In this document: in pieces, positions 21,401 to 31,949 of the stretch
How positions within the stretch are numbered: position 1 is the stretch's first letter
Layout of the letters: the number at the start of each line of letters is the position of its first letter
Assembly (NCBI GenBank): GCA_022925895.1
Contig: JAKSYS010000368.1
Coordinates: 1 to 60,521, forward strand
Direction of reading: 5' to 3'
From: Fragilaria crotonensis
Lineage: Eukaryota; Bacillariophyta; Fragilariophyceae; Fragilariales; Fragilariaceae
Length of the DNA: 60,521 nucleotides
Position numbers and translations under genes: made by a program
The notes under the pieces: model-generated
Database searches by the model: none
What the model saw: only the letters and a program-made list of their open reading frames with translations
Told to the model about the DNA's origin: nothing

Positions 21401-23804
21401 GAGGACGAGTTGGCAACGGTGCGTAAGTTGTTGGGGGCTGCGAGGCTGGAGAACGATAACAGGGAACGTTTGGAAATACTGACCAACGCTAGGATGGCAA
21501 GTGCCTTGACAAACCTTGTTGATAATCTGGTGTATGATTACTCTGTCAATGACTACGCAAAATTTCGTGAGCACCCATTCCACGAGTGGATGTGTGCCGA
21601 AGTGAGTCAAGCGTCAGAGGAGGTACACGGTGACACCAGGATACCAAAGCTATCCCAAGGGTGCATTGCACGTCTCATTCGTCGAGCAGAACTGCCAAGC
21701 GGAATTTCATCGCACAAACCACCGAGGATCCCTCAACGAAGGACGAAAGATTCTGAAACGGAGGTGAACGTATCGCAATTGACCGAATCGCCGGAAATCG
21801 TATCGTCGCCCGCCTCAGCCGTCTCATATCCAAACGCCCACTTCGCGATCGTGTTTGGCGCTGATGATGGCACTGGGATGGTTGACCGAAGTGCGAATCC
21901 TACTCTCTCACAATTCGATATCAGGCGTTACACGTGTCAACAAGTCTTGGTCGACTTAGAAGGGCGTGCACAGCCAGCGCTTTGCCGAGTTCCGCCGACA
22001 ATCGAAACTTATGCCATATTACCGCTACCTCAAAAGTCTCATTTCTCGCAACTGGAAAACGCCGGGCGCGTTAGTGGCGATGGCTGGGTTGTGTCGATGT
22101 TCGATTTTATGATTCCTGGCTCCGATTCCGAACGTTCACAAGACGGTGGGACGTTTGGAGTCTCATTAGTGTTTCAACAAGATGAGTCCCAATTCATCAA
22201 TATGAAGGAAGCCGTTCCATCAGACATCGCACCGATTAAGCTCCTTTCGAAGATCCAGCCAAAAGTCAAAGGGCGACCTTTCGGTCGATGCATCAGAGGA
22301 GGAAGAAGTCCTGCCCGCGAAGAAAGATGTTGCAGGCGATTCCTTGGGCAGCGGAACAGAAATTGCAGGGGCCGAGCTTACGACCGATAAATCAGTGAAA
22401 GGACATGACTACCATGCAACGAATGAAGTTGCACGCCATTCATTGGAAAACGAAACTGACAATGCAGTGTTTTCCTCTCCGATTACAAACCTCACTCCTG
22501 ACGATCATTCGGGTTTACCCAGGCCATCTGCCACCAGAGTTTTCCGCGTGGCAACAGACACCCCTTCATTCAACAAGAAGCTGACGGAGTCGTCGTGGAT
22601 AGATCGTGTAAAGAAGCAACGACTCTCTTTGCCGTCGCGAGCGCCGGTCTCGATCGGAATTGTTCTGGTCAGCTCGCAGAATACTATCTTCGCCATGCGA
22701 CAAACGCTGTGGAAGCTTCTCGATGACTTTTCGATTGCATCTAATGACGGAGACGAGGAGAAGAGATTTATCTGCAAATCAATTGTCGAACTCCTTGGGA
22801 ACTTTGCTCATTTGGATGTTGAGCACGCATCTCTTAGTTCTATTCTGCAACCCTACCTGCGATTCGGAAGTCAGCCGTGGACGCGTCAAAATGCCCGTCT
22901 TCAGGACGAAGTATTTGGTATTGAGAGCGGCCAACGGCTCATGGAATCGTTGCCGCTTGTGCCTTTGGCGCTGCTGTACATAGCTGTCTTGCTTGAGCAG
23001 AAGGTTGTCTTCTCATCAAGTCGACGAGGAATTCTCCTAGCTGCTGCCACAGCTATAACCAGACTTCTCCATCCCTTCAAATGGGAACATCTGGTGGTGC
23101 CTCTAGTTCCTTCAACCTTGGCAAGGGACTTGCTCGAGTACCCCGCGCCATTTATCATAGGACTGTCTGCCGACGACGAAGGTAACCTCGAGCTGTTGAA
23201 TTCTCTCCCAGATGATGTTACATTGGTGGACCTGGACGTTGGCCGTGTAATTCTGGCGCCAAGTATCGCCTTCGGAGAAGAAACAAGTACTAGTGAATTC
23301 AGTCTCAACCCGCGCTCCAAATCGATTGCCCTTCGATCTCAAATACTTTATCTCGCTCAAGCACTTGGAGTTGTCTTTGGCTCTCGACTTCGCCGCCAAG
23401 CCTGGTGCGGGGACAGCCCTCTGTCATGCATGGCGAAGCCGGATGAAAAGGCGTTGACTGCTTCCTTCATCGATTTACAGGCGATTTGCGCGTCATTTCT
23501 GATGGAATTGGTGGCCGGCACCGAAGCCTGCTGCCACTGGATTGAAGAACACCAACCGGCCGATGCACCCGAGGTCGATGCTGACGTGGAACGAACTGTC
23601 CTCTTCGACGAAGATCGTTTCTTCCAAATCAAGAATCATAGAGCAATGCGTAGGTATGAGCCACTCTTCAGAGACAGTCCAGGAGTCGGCGAGTTTGCTC
23701 TCAGCTTGGATGACTTCGACCTGGTCCTGGAGTGCTTTCTGCGCTGTCAGGGCATGAGCAGCTACATAAGCAGCAGACCGAAGACTGCTATGGCGTTTTC
23801 CTAA
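18420..23804 (+). CDS. Large PDZ-RGS-DENN protein (frame-broken)
   Basis: The start is ATG at 18420 in ACCATGTCG. Residues 1-430 are acidic and Ser-rich, probably disordered. A PDZ-like domain follows (MLGVNLRQAYLRNRGVYVDF ... AGDVIQKVGNISV, 19770-20050). A GTAAGT...TTACAG intron lies at 20380-20429. Bases 20510-21010 encode an RGS-like helical domain (LMLFLELAAFVELYG; FQEAVVERLHGSPFISFLRQ). A DENN module follows: uDENN around 21840-22200, cDENN with PLVPLALLYIAVLLEQKVVF at 22950-23160, and a dDENN-like tail. DENN domains act as Rab GEFs; RGS domains act on G-alpha. Frame changes near 20465, 20995 and 22285 break it. That these parts form one gene is inferred from strand, spacing and lack of other starts. 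Confidence 0.72.
20380..20429 (+). other. Probable intron in PDZ-RGS-DENN gene
   Basis: GTAAGT donor directly after LSK and a pyrimidine-containing TTACAG acceptor near 20429. Joining gives LSKRFSPEVTELSNFQ before the RGS-like region. The exact acceptor is tentative because the frame also shifts just downstream. Confidence 0.55.
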
Positions 23805-23889
23805 GGCCCAAGACTAGGCCAAATCAACACTAGTGCTCTTCAAAATCATAGGATCTTTGTATCAAGGCTAATGCATTAAACAGGTATTT

Positions 23890-25260
23890 TTAATACATAT
23901 TACGATTGCAATGGGGCAAATTTGGGAAGTTCCAAGCGTGATCGAAAATTCTTTGGATTGACCTAGGCGAAGGACTACCTTCCAAGCGCGGCATCTTGGT
24001 CAGACGCCCATCATGGTTGGGAGAGACTGAAACAGTGATGGGTCTCTTGCGTGCCAGTATAGGCGTCGATTGTATTCCAAGATTCGTCACTTCGGCAAAA
24101 TACTGGTGCACCAAAGCCGCTTCGCAAGTAGGTCTGTCGTCAGGGTTCCATTGCAATAGCCGGGTCATGAAGTCCACAGCGTCCGATGAAGCACTAGGAA
24201 CCCTATCGCGCAATGACTTGGGCCTTTCACACTTTAAGCGCATGCCCAGTTTGTCGGCAAGGCGGATGCCTTCTTGCCAACATAGGTCAGGGCTACCCAA
24301 AACCTGCGTAATGAGATAGACTTGCTCAATCTCATTCTCGCCGGGAAAGAGGGGAGCCTTGCTGTACAATTCTGCCATAACACAACCGACGCCAAAGAGA
24401 TCAATCGGCTTGCCGTAAACGGGACTACGCAGCAAGACTTCAGGCGCTCGATACCATCTTGTGGATACATAGTCAGTGACCGCGCTTTGGCAGGAAGACT
24501 CGCGAGCAAGCCCAAAGTCCGCCAGTTTACACACATCGCCTTTCATGAGAATGTTCTCTGGCTTTATGTCTCGGTGAATGTAACCTCGAGAGTGAAGGAA
24601 AGCAAGGCCCTCCAGAATTTGCATGGAAATGGATCGAATCTTGGCTTCTGATAACACGGGTGGGATGGACGTTGAAGTCGATGGTGCTAGTGATTTGGGA
24701 GGGGGGGTATGATGCTTGATGAATTCGTAAAGATTGCCGTCAGGCATGTATTCGAAAACAAAGAAAAGATTTTGGTTGGCTTCGCGAATTACCTCCTCCA
24801 GCTGGACTATGTTCGTGTGTTGGAAAGCAGTTAGCTCTTGGAGGGCTCGGAATTCTCGGAGCATCGGGATCTCATCCCAAGTGGGAAAGGTTCGTTTCAG
24901 ACGCTTGATAGCGACCTATCACACAGATAGATAAGCATTAATAGATTACAATGATGAGAAGGGCGACGGATTGTAAGAACACTTCAAGAACTAGCAATGA
25001 AAGCCTTTGTTTTCAACCCAGGGTCACACACAGAAATGACAGGGTGGATGGAAGAACTCATCTGCCATTCTTCAGGGAAAACGCTTGCCGGAACCTTATC
25101 AGGATCAGCGCGCAGAAAACTCGACATTATCGATAGGAATACGAGACAAATGCATTCACACGGAAGCACTTACCTCAGTGTTGTCGGCGCGGCGAATGGC
25201 ATGAAAGACGGTTCCAAAGGTTCCATCACCGAGTTCTTCTTGCACCAAGTATCGATTCAT
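23890..25260 (-). CDS. MAK/ICK/MOK (RCK) family Ser/Thr kinase
   Basis: Exon 1 (25174-25260) encodes MNRYLVQEELGDGTFGTVFH with the glycine-rich loop. A 258-nt intron (24916-25173, GTAAGT...ATAG) follows. Exon 2 (23890-24915) opens with VAIKRLKRTF, containing the ATP-binding lysine. It continues with HRDIKPENIL (catalytic loop), DFG in KLADFGLARE, and the activation segment TDYVSTRWYRAPEVLL. The T-D-Y motif with VSTRWYRAPE is diagnostic of RCK kinases, relatives of MAPK and CDK activated by dual phosphorylation. The spliced protein is 370 residues without breaks, and its tail after the kinase domain is short. Animal and algal RCK kinases control cilium or flagellum length; the role here is unknown. 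Confidence 0.9.
24916..25173 (-). other. Intron in RCK kinase gene
   Basis: GTAAGT donor and ATAG acceptor, phase 0. It separates DNTE from VAIK in kinase subdomains I and II and is longer than the other introns in the window. Confidence 0.88.
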
Positions 25261-28200
25261 TCCACAGCAGTCGGTGTGTGCGTCTTTGTTGATTGGATTG
25301 TTTCGAAGAGGAGAGTGGAAGCAAGGAAGGTGGAATGAGAATGCAATCACGTCACGATCAGTCACGCTGTCTTTCAGCCGAGGAGTGATATCCAGATTCC
25401 ACACTCGACGGCGATTCGGTGGAGCCACAAAGGACCGACGTCAATCCGAAGAAGGGCTTCGATATTCCGAATCCGATGCGTATATAACTGAGCAGAATAG
25501 ATTCCTCCATCTAAGTGAAGATGTCCTGCACGAGTTCAATACACGTTGCAATAACAAAGACTATGATTCCGCTACGGTACATCCCAAATATCAATTACTG
25601 CGCAGAAGCCCCCGAAGACAAATTCATGCGGAATTGGATGGACATCAGAGATAGCAAGAAATCGCGCTGTAGGTTACCAACTTACTTTTGTATATAGCAC
25701 TCCGTATGTCATACTCTGGAGTCCATCAGATAGGCATTTATGTACAATACTGGAGTACTCATTCCACTACTTACGCTAGTATTACTTGGAGCTGTTGATA
25801 GGAGTACGTGTATATGTCGTGGTCCGAATTTGACGTGATGAGCATCTGTATATACAGTGGATATCTACGTGATATTTGGTTTTTCAGAGAATCAATTGAA
25901 TGTACTGTACAGAACTATACTGTTATGAAGTACTGGAGTGCGACGAGACTGCGTACAATGTACTGCCAGAGAGTGATTTCTGGCACCACTCGAACACTTG
26001 GTCGTTTTGTACACAATTATTAAAAACTGTATGAAAAAATGCACAGATTATCATTTGATGTCGTAGTACTGGTAGTGTCTATGCTGTTGGCAGAAACGAT
26101 AAAAATGTCGGCATTAATGTCGCCATTGAAATGACTCCGTCGTTCGTACTTTTGCTCTAGACAGACATTCCGCGCATCGCATATTGGCATAGTTCTCCAG
26201 TTTACACCCGCATCTATAATACAACTCTAGTACAGTATGTCCCGCAACATAAAAGGGATTGCGATGTTGGCACACTAGTTCACAACGAACAACGAACGGG
26301 CTCTCCTAAAAGCTACACATAGTGAAGCAGAGGTTTCTTTTGACTGAGACATTATTAGTCAAATTAATCTTTAAGATGGTCAGTTGCTAGCATAGTAACA
26401 AAACTGAATTCCTTTACAAGTTTTAATCATTCTCTTTTTACATAGCATGAAAATGTTAATTGACATCGTCCACGAAGCAATCATCTACCAATAGTCTGTT
26501 AAATTTAAAATGTAATATCTATGTTCAAAGCCTTAAATTATCAATCAATAATAAACAAACTAATAATCGGGTCAACACCGCCCCCAATCTTTCCTCAAGA
26601 TGAGAGAATCATATTTTTCCAATTGTAGGCCAGTTGCTGCTTGCAACCTTCATTCAGGGATCTTGATTGAAATGATGAAAAGCAGTCCATTGCTGGTAAA
26701 AGATTGATTTGGCTGTTTTCATACTTGCTATAGTAAGTTAACGGCAGAGACCACCTCTACTATAGGAGGAGCATTGCATGTGGCACAAGCATTTGGCTGG
26801 TAGTAGCTACCAAGGATGCTGCAAGGTTCACATGGACTTTACTATTTCTCACCTTCAATTTTCATCAGGAATGACAATGTTGCATTTGTGAGTACCCACC
26901 TCCTCACTTCATTACCCTGTCAATCCTTAAAGGTATCGGTAAGTGAATGTACATCAATTTTATCCTTCTTCAGTGTTAAATCGTATGCCTGCTTGTCCTA
27001 AGTCTCGTAGCTAGTAGTGTGCTATCTCACTTGTTTTTCTGTCACCTTCAGCCTTATAGAAATGCTTTGCTGTATCAGTTATTTCCATTCCATGATGAGC
27101 ATTGCTAGCCAAGCAACTGAATTGCAAATAGCAGATTTTCCTTGCTGGTCCTGAAGCCACAAAAGCTTGTTCCCCTGCCTTTGAGAAACATTTGTTTCTT
27201 GTTCACATGTGCTGGCTTGGACTCTGTCTGGCCTTCAATGTGTAGAAATTGTACTAGCACCAAATATTCCAGAGCTGAAGCCATCCAGCTGACCTGCTTC
27301 CACCATTACGCTTTGATCAAATGTGCGTTGTATACCTTGGACTGCTATCTGATGATGCAGCATCTTCACATCATTTTCAACCTTTCTTGAGGAGATTTTG
27401 TGGATTGAACCATCAGGTTTGACTTGAAATCGTGTCGACATCTCTCCTTCCCAGAGGAGGTTCAGGCTTGGGAACTTCGTCTATGCTGGCTGGCTGCGTT
27501 CTTGCTTGTCTGGCCCGCTGCGTCGCAATCAACTTAAACGAAAATGATGATTTGCGTCTCGTTTCTGTTGTTCTGCAGCTGGAACAACTTTTAACATGCG
27601 GCGGTCGGTGGTTGACAGGACCAGATTGGAGGGCTCTCTGGTGGATTTAATGTCGGGACGTCAAAGGCATAGTATGACAAGTTTCCTGTGATTGCACATG
27701 TTCACTGTACGCCGTTGAAACAATCAACCATTGCAAAGCTAGATGATCGCTTGATAATCCTTTTTTTTCTGGTCAAACTCGGGTTGCGAAAAAAATACTT
27801 CAACAGATACTGCATCAATGGTCACGGCAAACACCAAAGATTGTTGGTACAGTCCAAGCGTTGATTCAAGGCGCGCATCGAACAACCCAGGCTCTCGTTG
27901 AAGAGGATCTGGATACGCACTGTTGCACAGTACTTCAACAATTATTGGAGACCTAAGAAGACAATGGCTGAAGATCATGACAGTGGTGTGGATCCAGAAG
28001 TTGTTCAGCATGTCTTTGCAGCGCTGTTCGTGCGGAAGAACGAGATTGTTGCTGTGTCTCTTTGTGGTGCTGGGGGCGGAAGATTCATGATGTTGCGTAT
28101 TAACAACAACACACATTGCTTGCATCATGGTGATTGCACATTCTGGAACCAAGCAGTGCCTTCTTCACCATGACATCCCTGGCCCATTTCTAGCCCTATG

Positions 28201-28857
28201 TTGTTTGTTCCCCAAGCAGCATGATGTGAAGAGAGAAAAGCAAATGCCTGGCACCAAAGCCAACGTTCACAATCAGAACCAACAAAGTACCTCCTCTATG
28301 GTGAACAATGTCAATGGTGTAGTGTACAATTCAATTGGATATCCCTCAGCTATTTGGTTTCCAGCCACCTCTGTGGTGAGGTAGAGGGTTTTTATCCCTG
28401 CAAAGTCTAAAATCTGTAAATCTGTAAATACATGACATTATCCTCCCTTTGCAGCAGCAGTACAGTGGGATACTAAGCCAGCGAGACCTACTATTTCACA
28501 CCTGGAAAGTTCTGGAGCAAGGTGAAACTTCAAACCTAGCAATTGGACTGTCAGTTGTGTCACCTTTTCTGGTCATTGAAAGCCCTGGCTTACCAAGAAG
28601 TTAATACATGTGCTGGAACTCATGGGCGCCTCACAATTGATAGGAAAGTGTACTGCAGATTATGTACCTTATTCATAAGTACAGTACTGATGTACCCAGG
28701 TACGGTACCTACTATTGCAGCGATGTGGGGAATTGGTCTACAGTCTACAGTCTACAGTATACGGGTCCTTGATTAAGTCTACCGGTACAGTACCAGGTAC
28801 AGTACCAGGTAGCTATGAATAGTATGCATGTAGAGGCCCGCATACCGCATAGTAAAT
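25261..28857. other. Gene-poor AT-rich block with CpG-depleted segments
   Basis: The longest gene-free stretch in the window. Around 25680-26280 it holds many GTAC-centred short motifs (GGAGTACTC, TACTGGAGT). From about 26300 to 28600 it becomes AT- and TG/CA-rich with very few CpG; for example, 28265-28474 has none. Open frames here (27142-27390, 27739-28152, 27898-28173) resemble no family and overlap on both strands. I see no RNA gene. It is probably decayed repeat DNA. Confidence 0.65.
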
Positions 28858-29089
28858 ATGGCTAAAAAAATGTTGAAATCGTCTAAATATACCAAAGTGA
28901 AGTCGTTTATTAATCGTTATGTAAATAGGGGATTGTCGCGATTGAAGATCCTTTCAACTTTGAATCGGAGGGGCGTTGCTTTTAACGCTCAGTTACGCGC
29001 ACTCTCAACGTCTTTTTCGAGCGTGAAAGACTTCGTGAAAATCGTTCATGATTTCGTTCTCACGTTATTAACAGCCAAGGAGAGGGGCC

Positions 29090-29887
29090 ATGAGAATCCT
29101 TCGATACTTCGCATCATTCTGTTGTATCACATCCACTATCTATTCGTGTTTATCCCTTCAGGTTAGTCGTCGCCATGCTCTGGCTATTGGGGGCACATCG
29201 TGGGGAGTACTTTCGATCCAAATACCCGTAGCAATCGCGGCAGAGGTTGAAACTACCTTTCGTTCGAACGGCTACGGTCGCGAGGAATACACCAACTCCA
29301 TTGTGGCCTCTCGTGACACCAACATATCTCCAGCTGAAGTCTATGATACTCTCGCCAAGTTGAGAACCAAAGGCGGAATCCGAGCCTTGGATGTAGGAGC
29401 AGGCGCTGGCGTTTCAACGCAAGTTTTGTGGGAACTGGGATATCGAGAGATTGATGCATTGGACTGGAGTGGAGATGCGTGGCGCACAAACGTGGAGGAG
29501 AACGGAAGCTGCCCTCCATCGGTTCACTTTTACGAACTGGACGACGAACGCTTTCTGAGACAATGGAAAGGGAACTCGCAATCGAAGCCTTACGACGCTA
29601 TCGCTTTCAATTTTGCTGTCAATCGCAAGAAGGCTGTCTTCTTTGCTAAGCAGTTGTTAAAGGAGGGTGGAATTCTTCTAGCTCCTATCAATACACAAGA
29701 TGACTACTGGCTAAAGCAAGTTTACACTCTCATGGATTCGTCAGGGGAAGTCTTGTGGGTCGCCAATGATGTTGGTGCTTGGAGTGTCCAGTTTCAACCC
29801 GACGTTACGCAAGATACGTGCCAGGGTGTTTGGTGCGCTCAATTCAATGGCTTCCAGAAACTTAGGAATTATCCTGCTGTAGATTGA
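29090..29887 (+). CDS. SAM-dependent methyltransferase, plastid-lumen-like presequence
   Basis: 265 residues, intact. Motif I of class I methyltransferases is clear: GIRALDVGAGAGVSTQVLWE, followed by an acidic motif II (IDALDWS) and YDAIAFNFAV. The N-terminus is layered. A hydrophobic signal peptide (residues 1-23) comes first. SRRHALAIGG, a hydrophobic stretch and AIAAE follow. This second part looks like a twin-arginine thylakoid lumen signal with an AxA cleavage site. Diatom plastid proteins carry a signal peptide plus transit peptide, so passage to the plastid and possibly its lumen is suggested. The substrate is unknown. The gene converges with the RING gene, with only 60 bp between stops. 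Confidence 0.78.
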   Translation: MRILRYFASFCCITSTIYSCLSLQVSRRHALAIGGTSWGVLSIQIPVAIAAEVETTFRSNGYGREEYTNSIVASRDTNISPAEVYDTLAKLRTKGGIRALDVGAGAGVSTQVLWELGYREIDALDWSGDAWRTNVEENGSCPPSVHFYELDDERFLRQWKGNSQSKPYDAIAFNFAVNRKKAVFFAKQLLKEGGILLAPINTQDDYWLKQVYTLMDSSGEVLWVANDVGAWSVQFQPDVTQDTCQGVWCAQFNGFQKLRNYPAVD

Positions 29888-29947
29888 AGTCTACTGGGCT
29901 CGCACTTCCCATGACATTTTTGGTGAATGCGTGGTGTAACATTGAAA

Positions 29948-31165
29948 TCACACGAACTGAAGCCCCTTCCAAGGCCCACTCTCTCGGCGCAATGGTCCCG
30001 ATAGTCGATAGAATCGATCCCAGACTTCCTCTTGCTCTTCGTCAACTCTTTCGATGAGGCTTCGAAATCTTTCATCAATTGCAGCATTAATGTAAACCAA
30101 ATCGTCACCAAAGTTTGACATTTCACGTGGTTCTCCGTCGTCTCCTATTATAGACTGCACCGTTCCAGATGCCATAAATGTGTAGCTGGAGTCGAATTTC
30201 ATTTCATACTTCCACTTTCCAAATCCCTGCCATGTTGTGCCGCAATCTTCTTGCCAACATATCTCCCCTCGAAAGACGCGGTCGAGATCGTCCCAAGTAG
30301 CGTTGCGAAAAAACATTCGAGCGGGTATTGGCGACCCATCATCTAACGGTGGCCACTGACTGCTTGCGGGATGTTCGTAAGAAATGAAGGCTTCCTCGTT
30401 AGCCTGAAAGTGGTATGATGCAAGTCCTACTTTGAAACCTTGGCAGAAGGTGTTTCCCCATATCGAGCTGGGATGGTAGGTTGGTCTCTCGTTCGGACGG
30501 GATGGACCTGAAGCGTACAACATCCTATTACCAAGGCCCATTAAATGCACCAATCGATATTCTTCGTCCATAATTACCCCTAGTGACACGAAGCGCAGAT
30601 CGAAAGAAAATTGGAAGATGCAATGTAACAAAGAGACATCTCCCCACATGAGTTTATGTTCGTCGTCGTGAAGTGCGATACTTCCATGAAAGGTTCGCGA
30701 TTGATCATGAAAGTGACTTCCTGGCTGAAAGTAAAGCACTTCTTCCGGTTCCACATCTTGAGTAGCGTACCAAGATAAACTTGGACCTTGAACCGGATCA
30801 AACGATACACTCAGACGTCCGCGTTCGGCAAATGCCATACCTGCTATAGGCCACTCTCGTACGTCTGTATTCTTCACGTACAGATCATTTCCATCCTCGA
30901 GCTGCATTTCGAACAAGCTCATCCCCCGTCTGCAAATAGGGCATCGTCCCAGGGTTGGTATCAATAAGTAAGGATCAGGATTCTCTCCTTGTAGCGGCAA
31001 TTGCGGCTTGGTGAGGAGAATGCGTTCGGCGTCCGGAACGCAAATTCGATGCAAGCATGGACCAGCGCAGAGCTTCAGTTCGTCCGATGGAGGCAATAGA
31101 CAGATGGGACATCCTTCTTCCTGACTGTCAAAGGACTGGGTTGTGGGCGTACTCTCCGCCGTCAT
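29948..31165 (-). CDS. RING-domain protein (405 aa), probable E3 ligase
   Basis: Intact single exon with ATG at 31165. The RING lies at residues 19-80: CPICLLPPSDELKLCAGPC, then LHRIC, and after a long insertion CPIC in GRCPICRRGM. The roughly 300-residue C-terminal region has a beta-rich look with many Trp and Phe (LSWYATQDVEPEEVLYFQPG; EICWQEDCGTTWQGFGKWKY). I do not recognise it as a named domain. RING domains recruit ubiquitin-charged E2 enzymes, and the C-terminal part may bind a substrate. The tail RVDEEQEEVWDRFYRL looks helical. Confidence 0.75.
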   Translation of the reverse strand: MTAESTPTTQSFDSQEEGCPICLLPPSDELKLCAGPCLHRICVPDAERILLTKPQLPLQGENPDPYLLIPTLGRCPICRRGMSLFEMQLEDGNDLYVKNTDVREWPIAGMAFAERGRLSVSFDPVQGPSLSWYATQDVEPEEVLYFQPGSHFHDQSRTFHGSIALHDDEHKLMWGDVSLLHCIFQFSFDLRFVSLGVIMDEEYRLVHLMGLGNRMLYASGPSRPNERPTYHPSSIWGNTFCQGFKVGLASYHFQANEEAFISYEHPASSQWPPLDDGSPIPARMFFRNATWDDLDRVFRGEICWQEDCGTTWQGFGKWKYEMKFDSSYTFMASGTVQSIIGDDGEPREMSNFGDDLVYINAAIDERFRSLIERVDEEQEEVWDRFYRLSGPLRRESGPWKGLQFV

Positions 31166-31949
31166 GACAATTCAAATGAAATGCAAATTGACCACCTCGC
31201 GGCGTCTATTTGTCATGAAAGGTCGCAGTCAGCGTTTTTCGTCGCAGGAGCACGTTCCATACGGTATGAGGTATGAGGTATGAGAAATTCTTTAGCTTCA
31301 GTTTTCAGAACATTGTGTCAGCAAGGTGAAAATGTGCATGTACTGTATCATACAAAATAAACCGTGTATATATATGATAATTGACATATATGATATATGA
31401 TGTATGGACATACTCCGATACGATTGAGTATGAAATGCATGACACAACAGTACATGGAGTACAGTACTCAGCACCAGGTAGCAGGTAGCATTGGTTACAT
31501 GTGTTACTGTACGACGGTATGTGTTAAGTAGCTACTGTATGTGTTTTATGTGACTTTTACTCAATTCTACGCTCTCTTACTGCACGCTGCACATGTACTC
31601 TTTACTCTGTATGCATAGCGCGTGTTTGAAACTGCAGGCGCATTTCCCAATTCCCAACGCTCAAGATACCGCGACGTAAATGAATCACGCCTCAAGGCTA
31701 CCGTACCTCCCGCAGTAGACCAGGTATGTACTACTGAGTACTCTGGAGTCTGGAGTGGTACAGTAAAACAAAACATGTTTCTGGAAACAAGGCGATTCGT
31801 GCCCAATGAGTTGTCGCAGAGTCATTCTTGCGATCCTCAAGGAATACATCGTCAAACCTTGAACCCTCGACTGTCAAATACTTCTACCTGGCAGCCACTA
31901 GTTGCGTATAATCATTGCTATCTTTGAATAGGAACCTCAGTGTGACATC
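31166..31949. other. Intergenic, GTAC-motif rich
   Basis: Divergent promoters of the RING gene and the SLC44 gene. It holds a TATATATGATA-type AT tract (31365-31410), a triplet of GGTATGA units near 31263-31283, and clusters of AGTACAGTACTC-like motifs at 31448-31550. Open frames here are short and unconvincing. Confidence 0.6.

Noticed and set aside
28858-29166. A 102-codon frame overlapping the start of the methyltransferase
   Set aside because: Lys-rich, no family, ends inside the methyltransferase in another frame. Probably upstream transcribed leader sequence.
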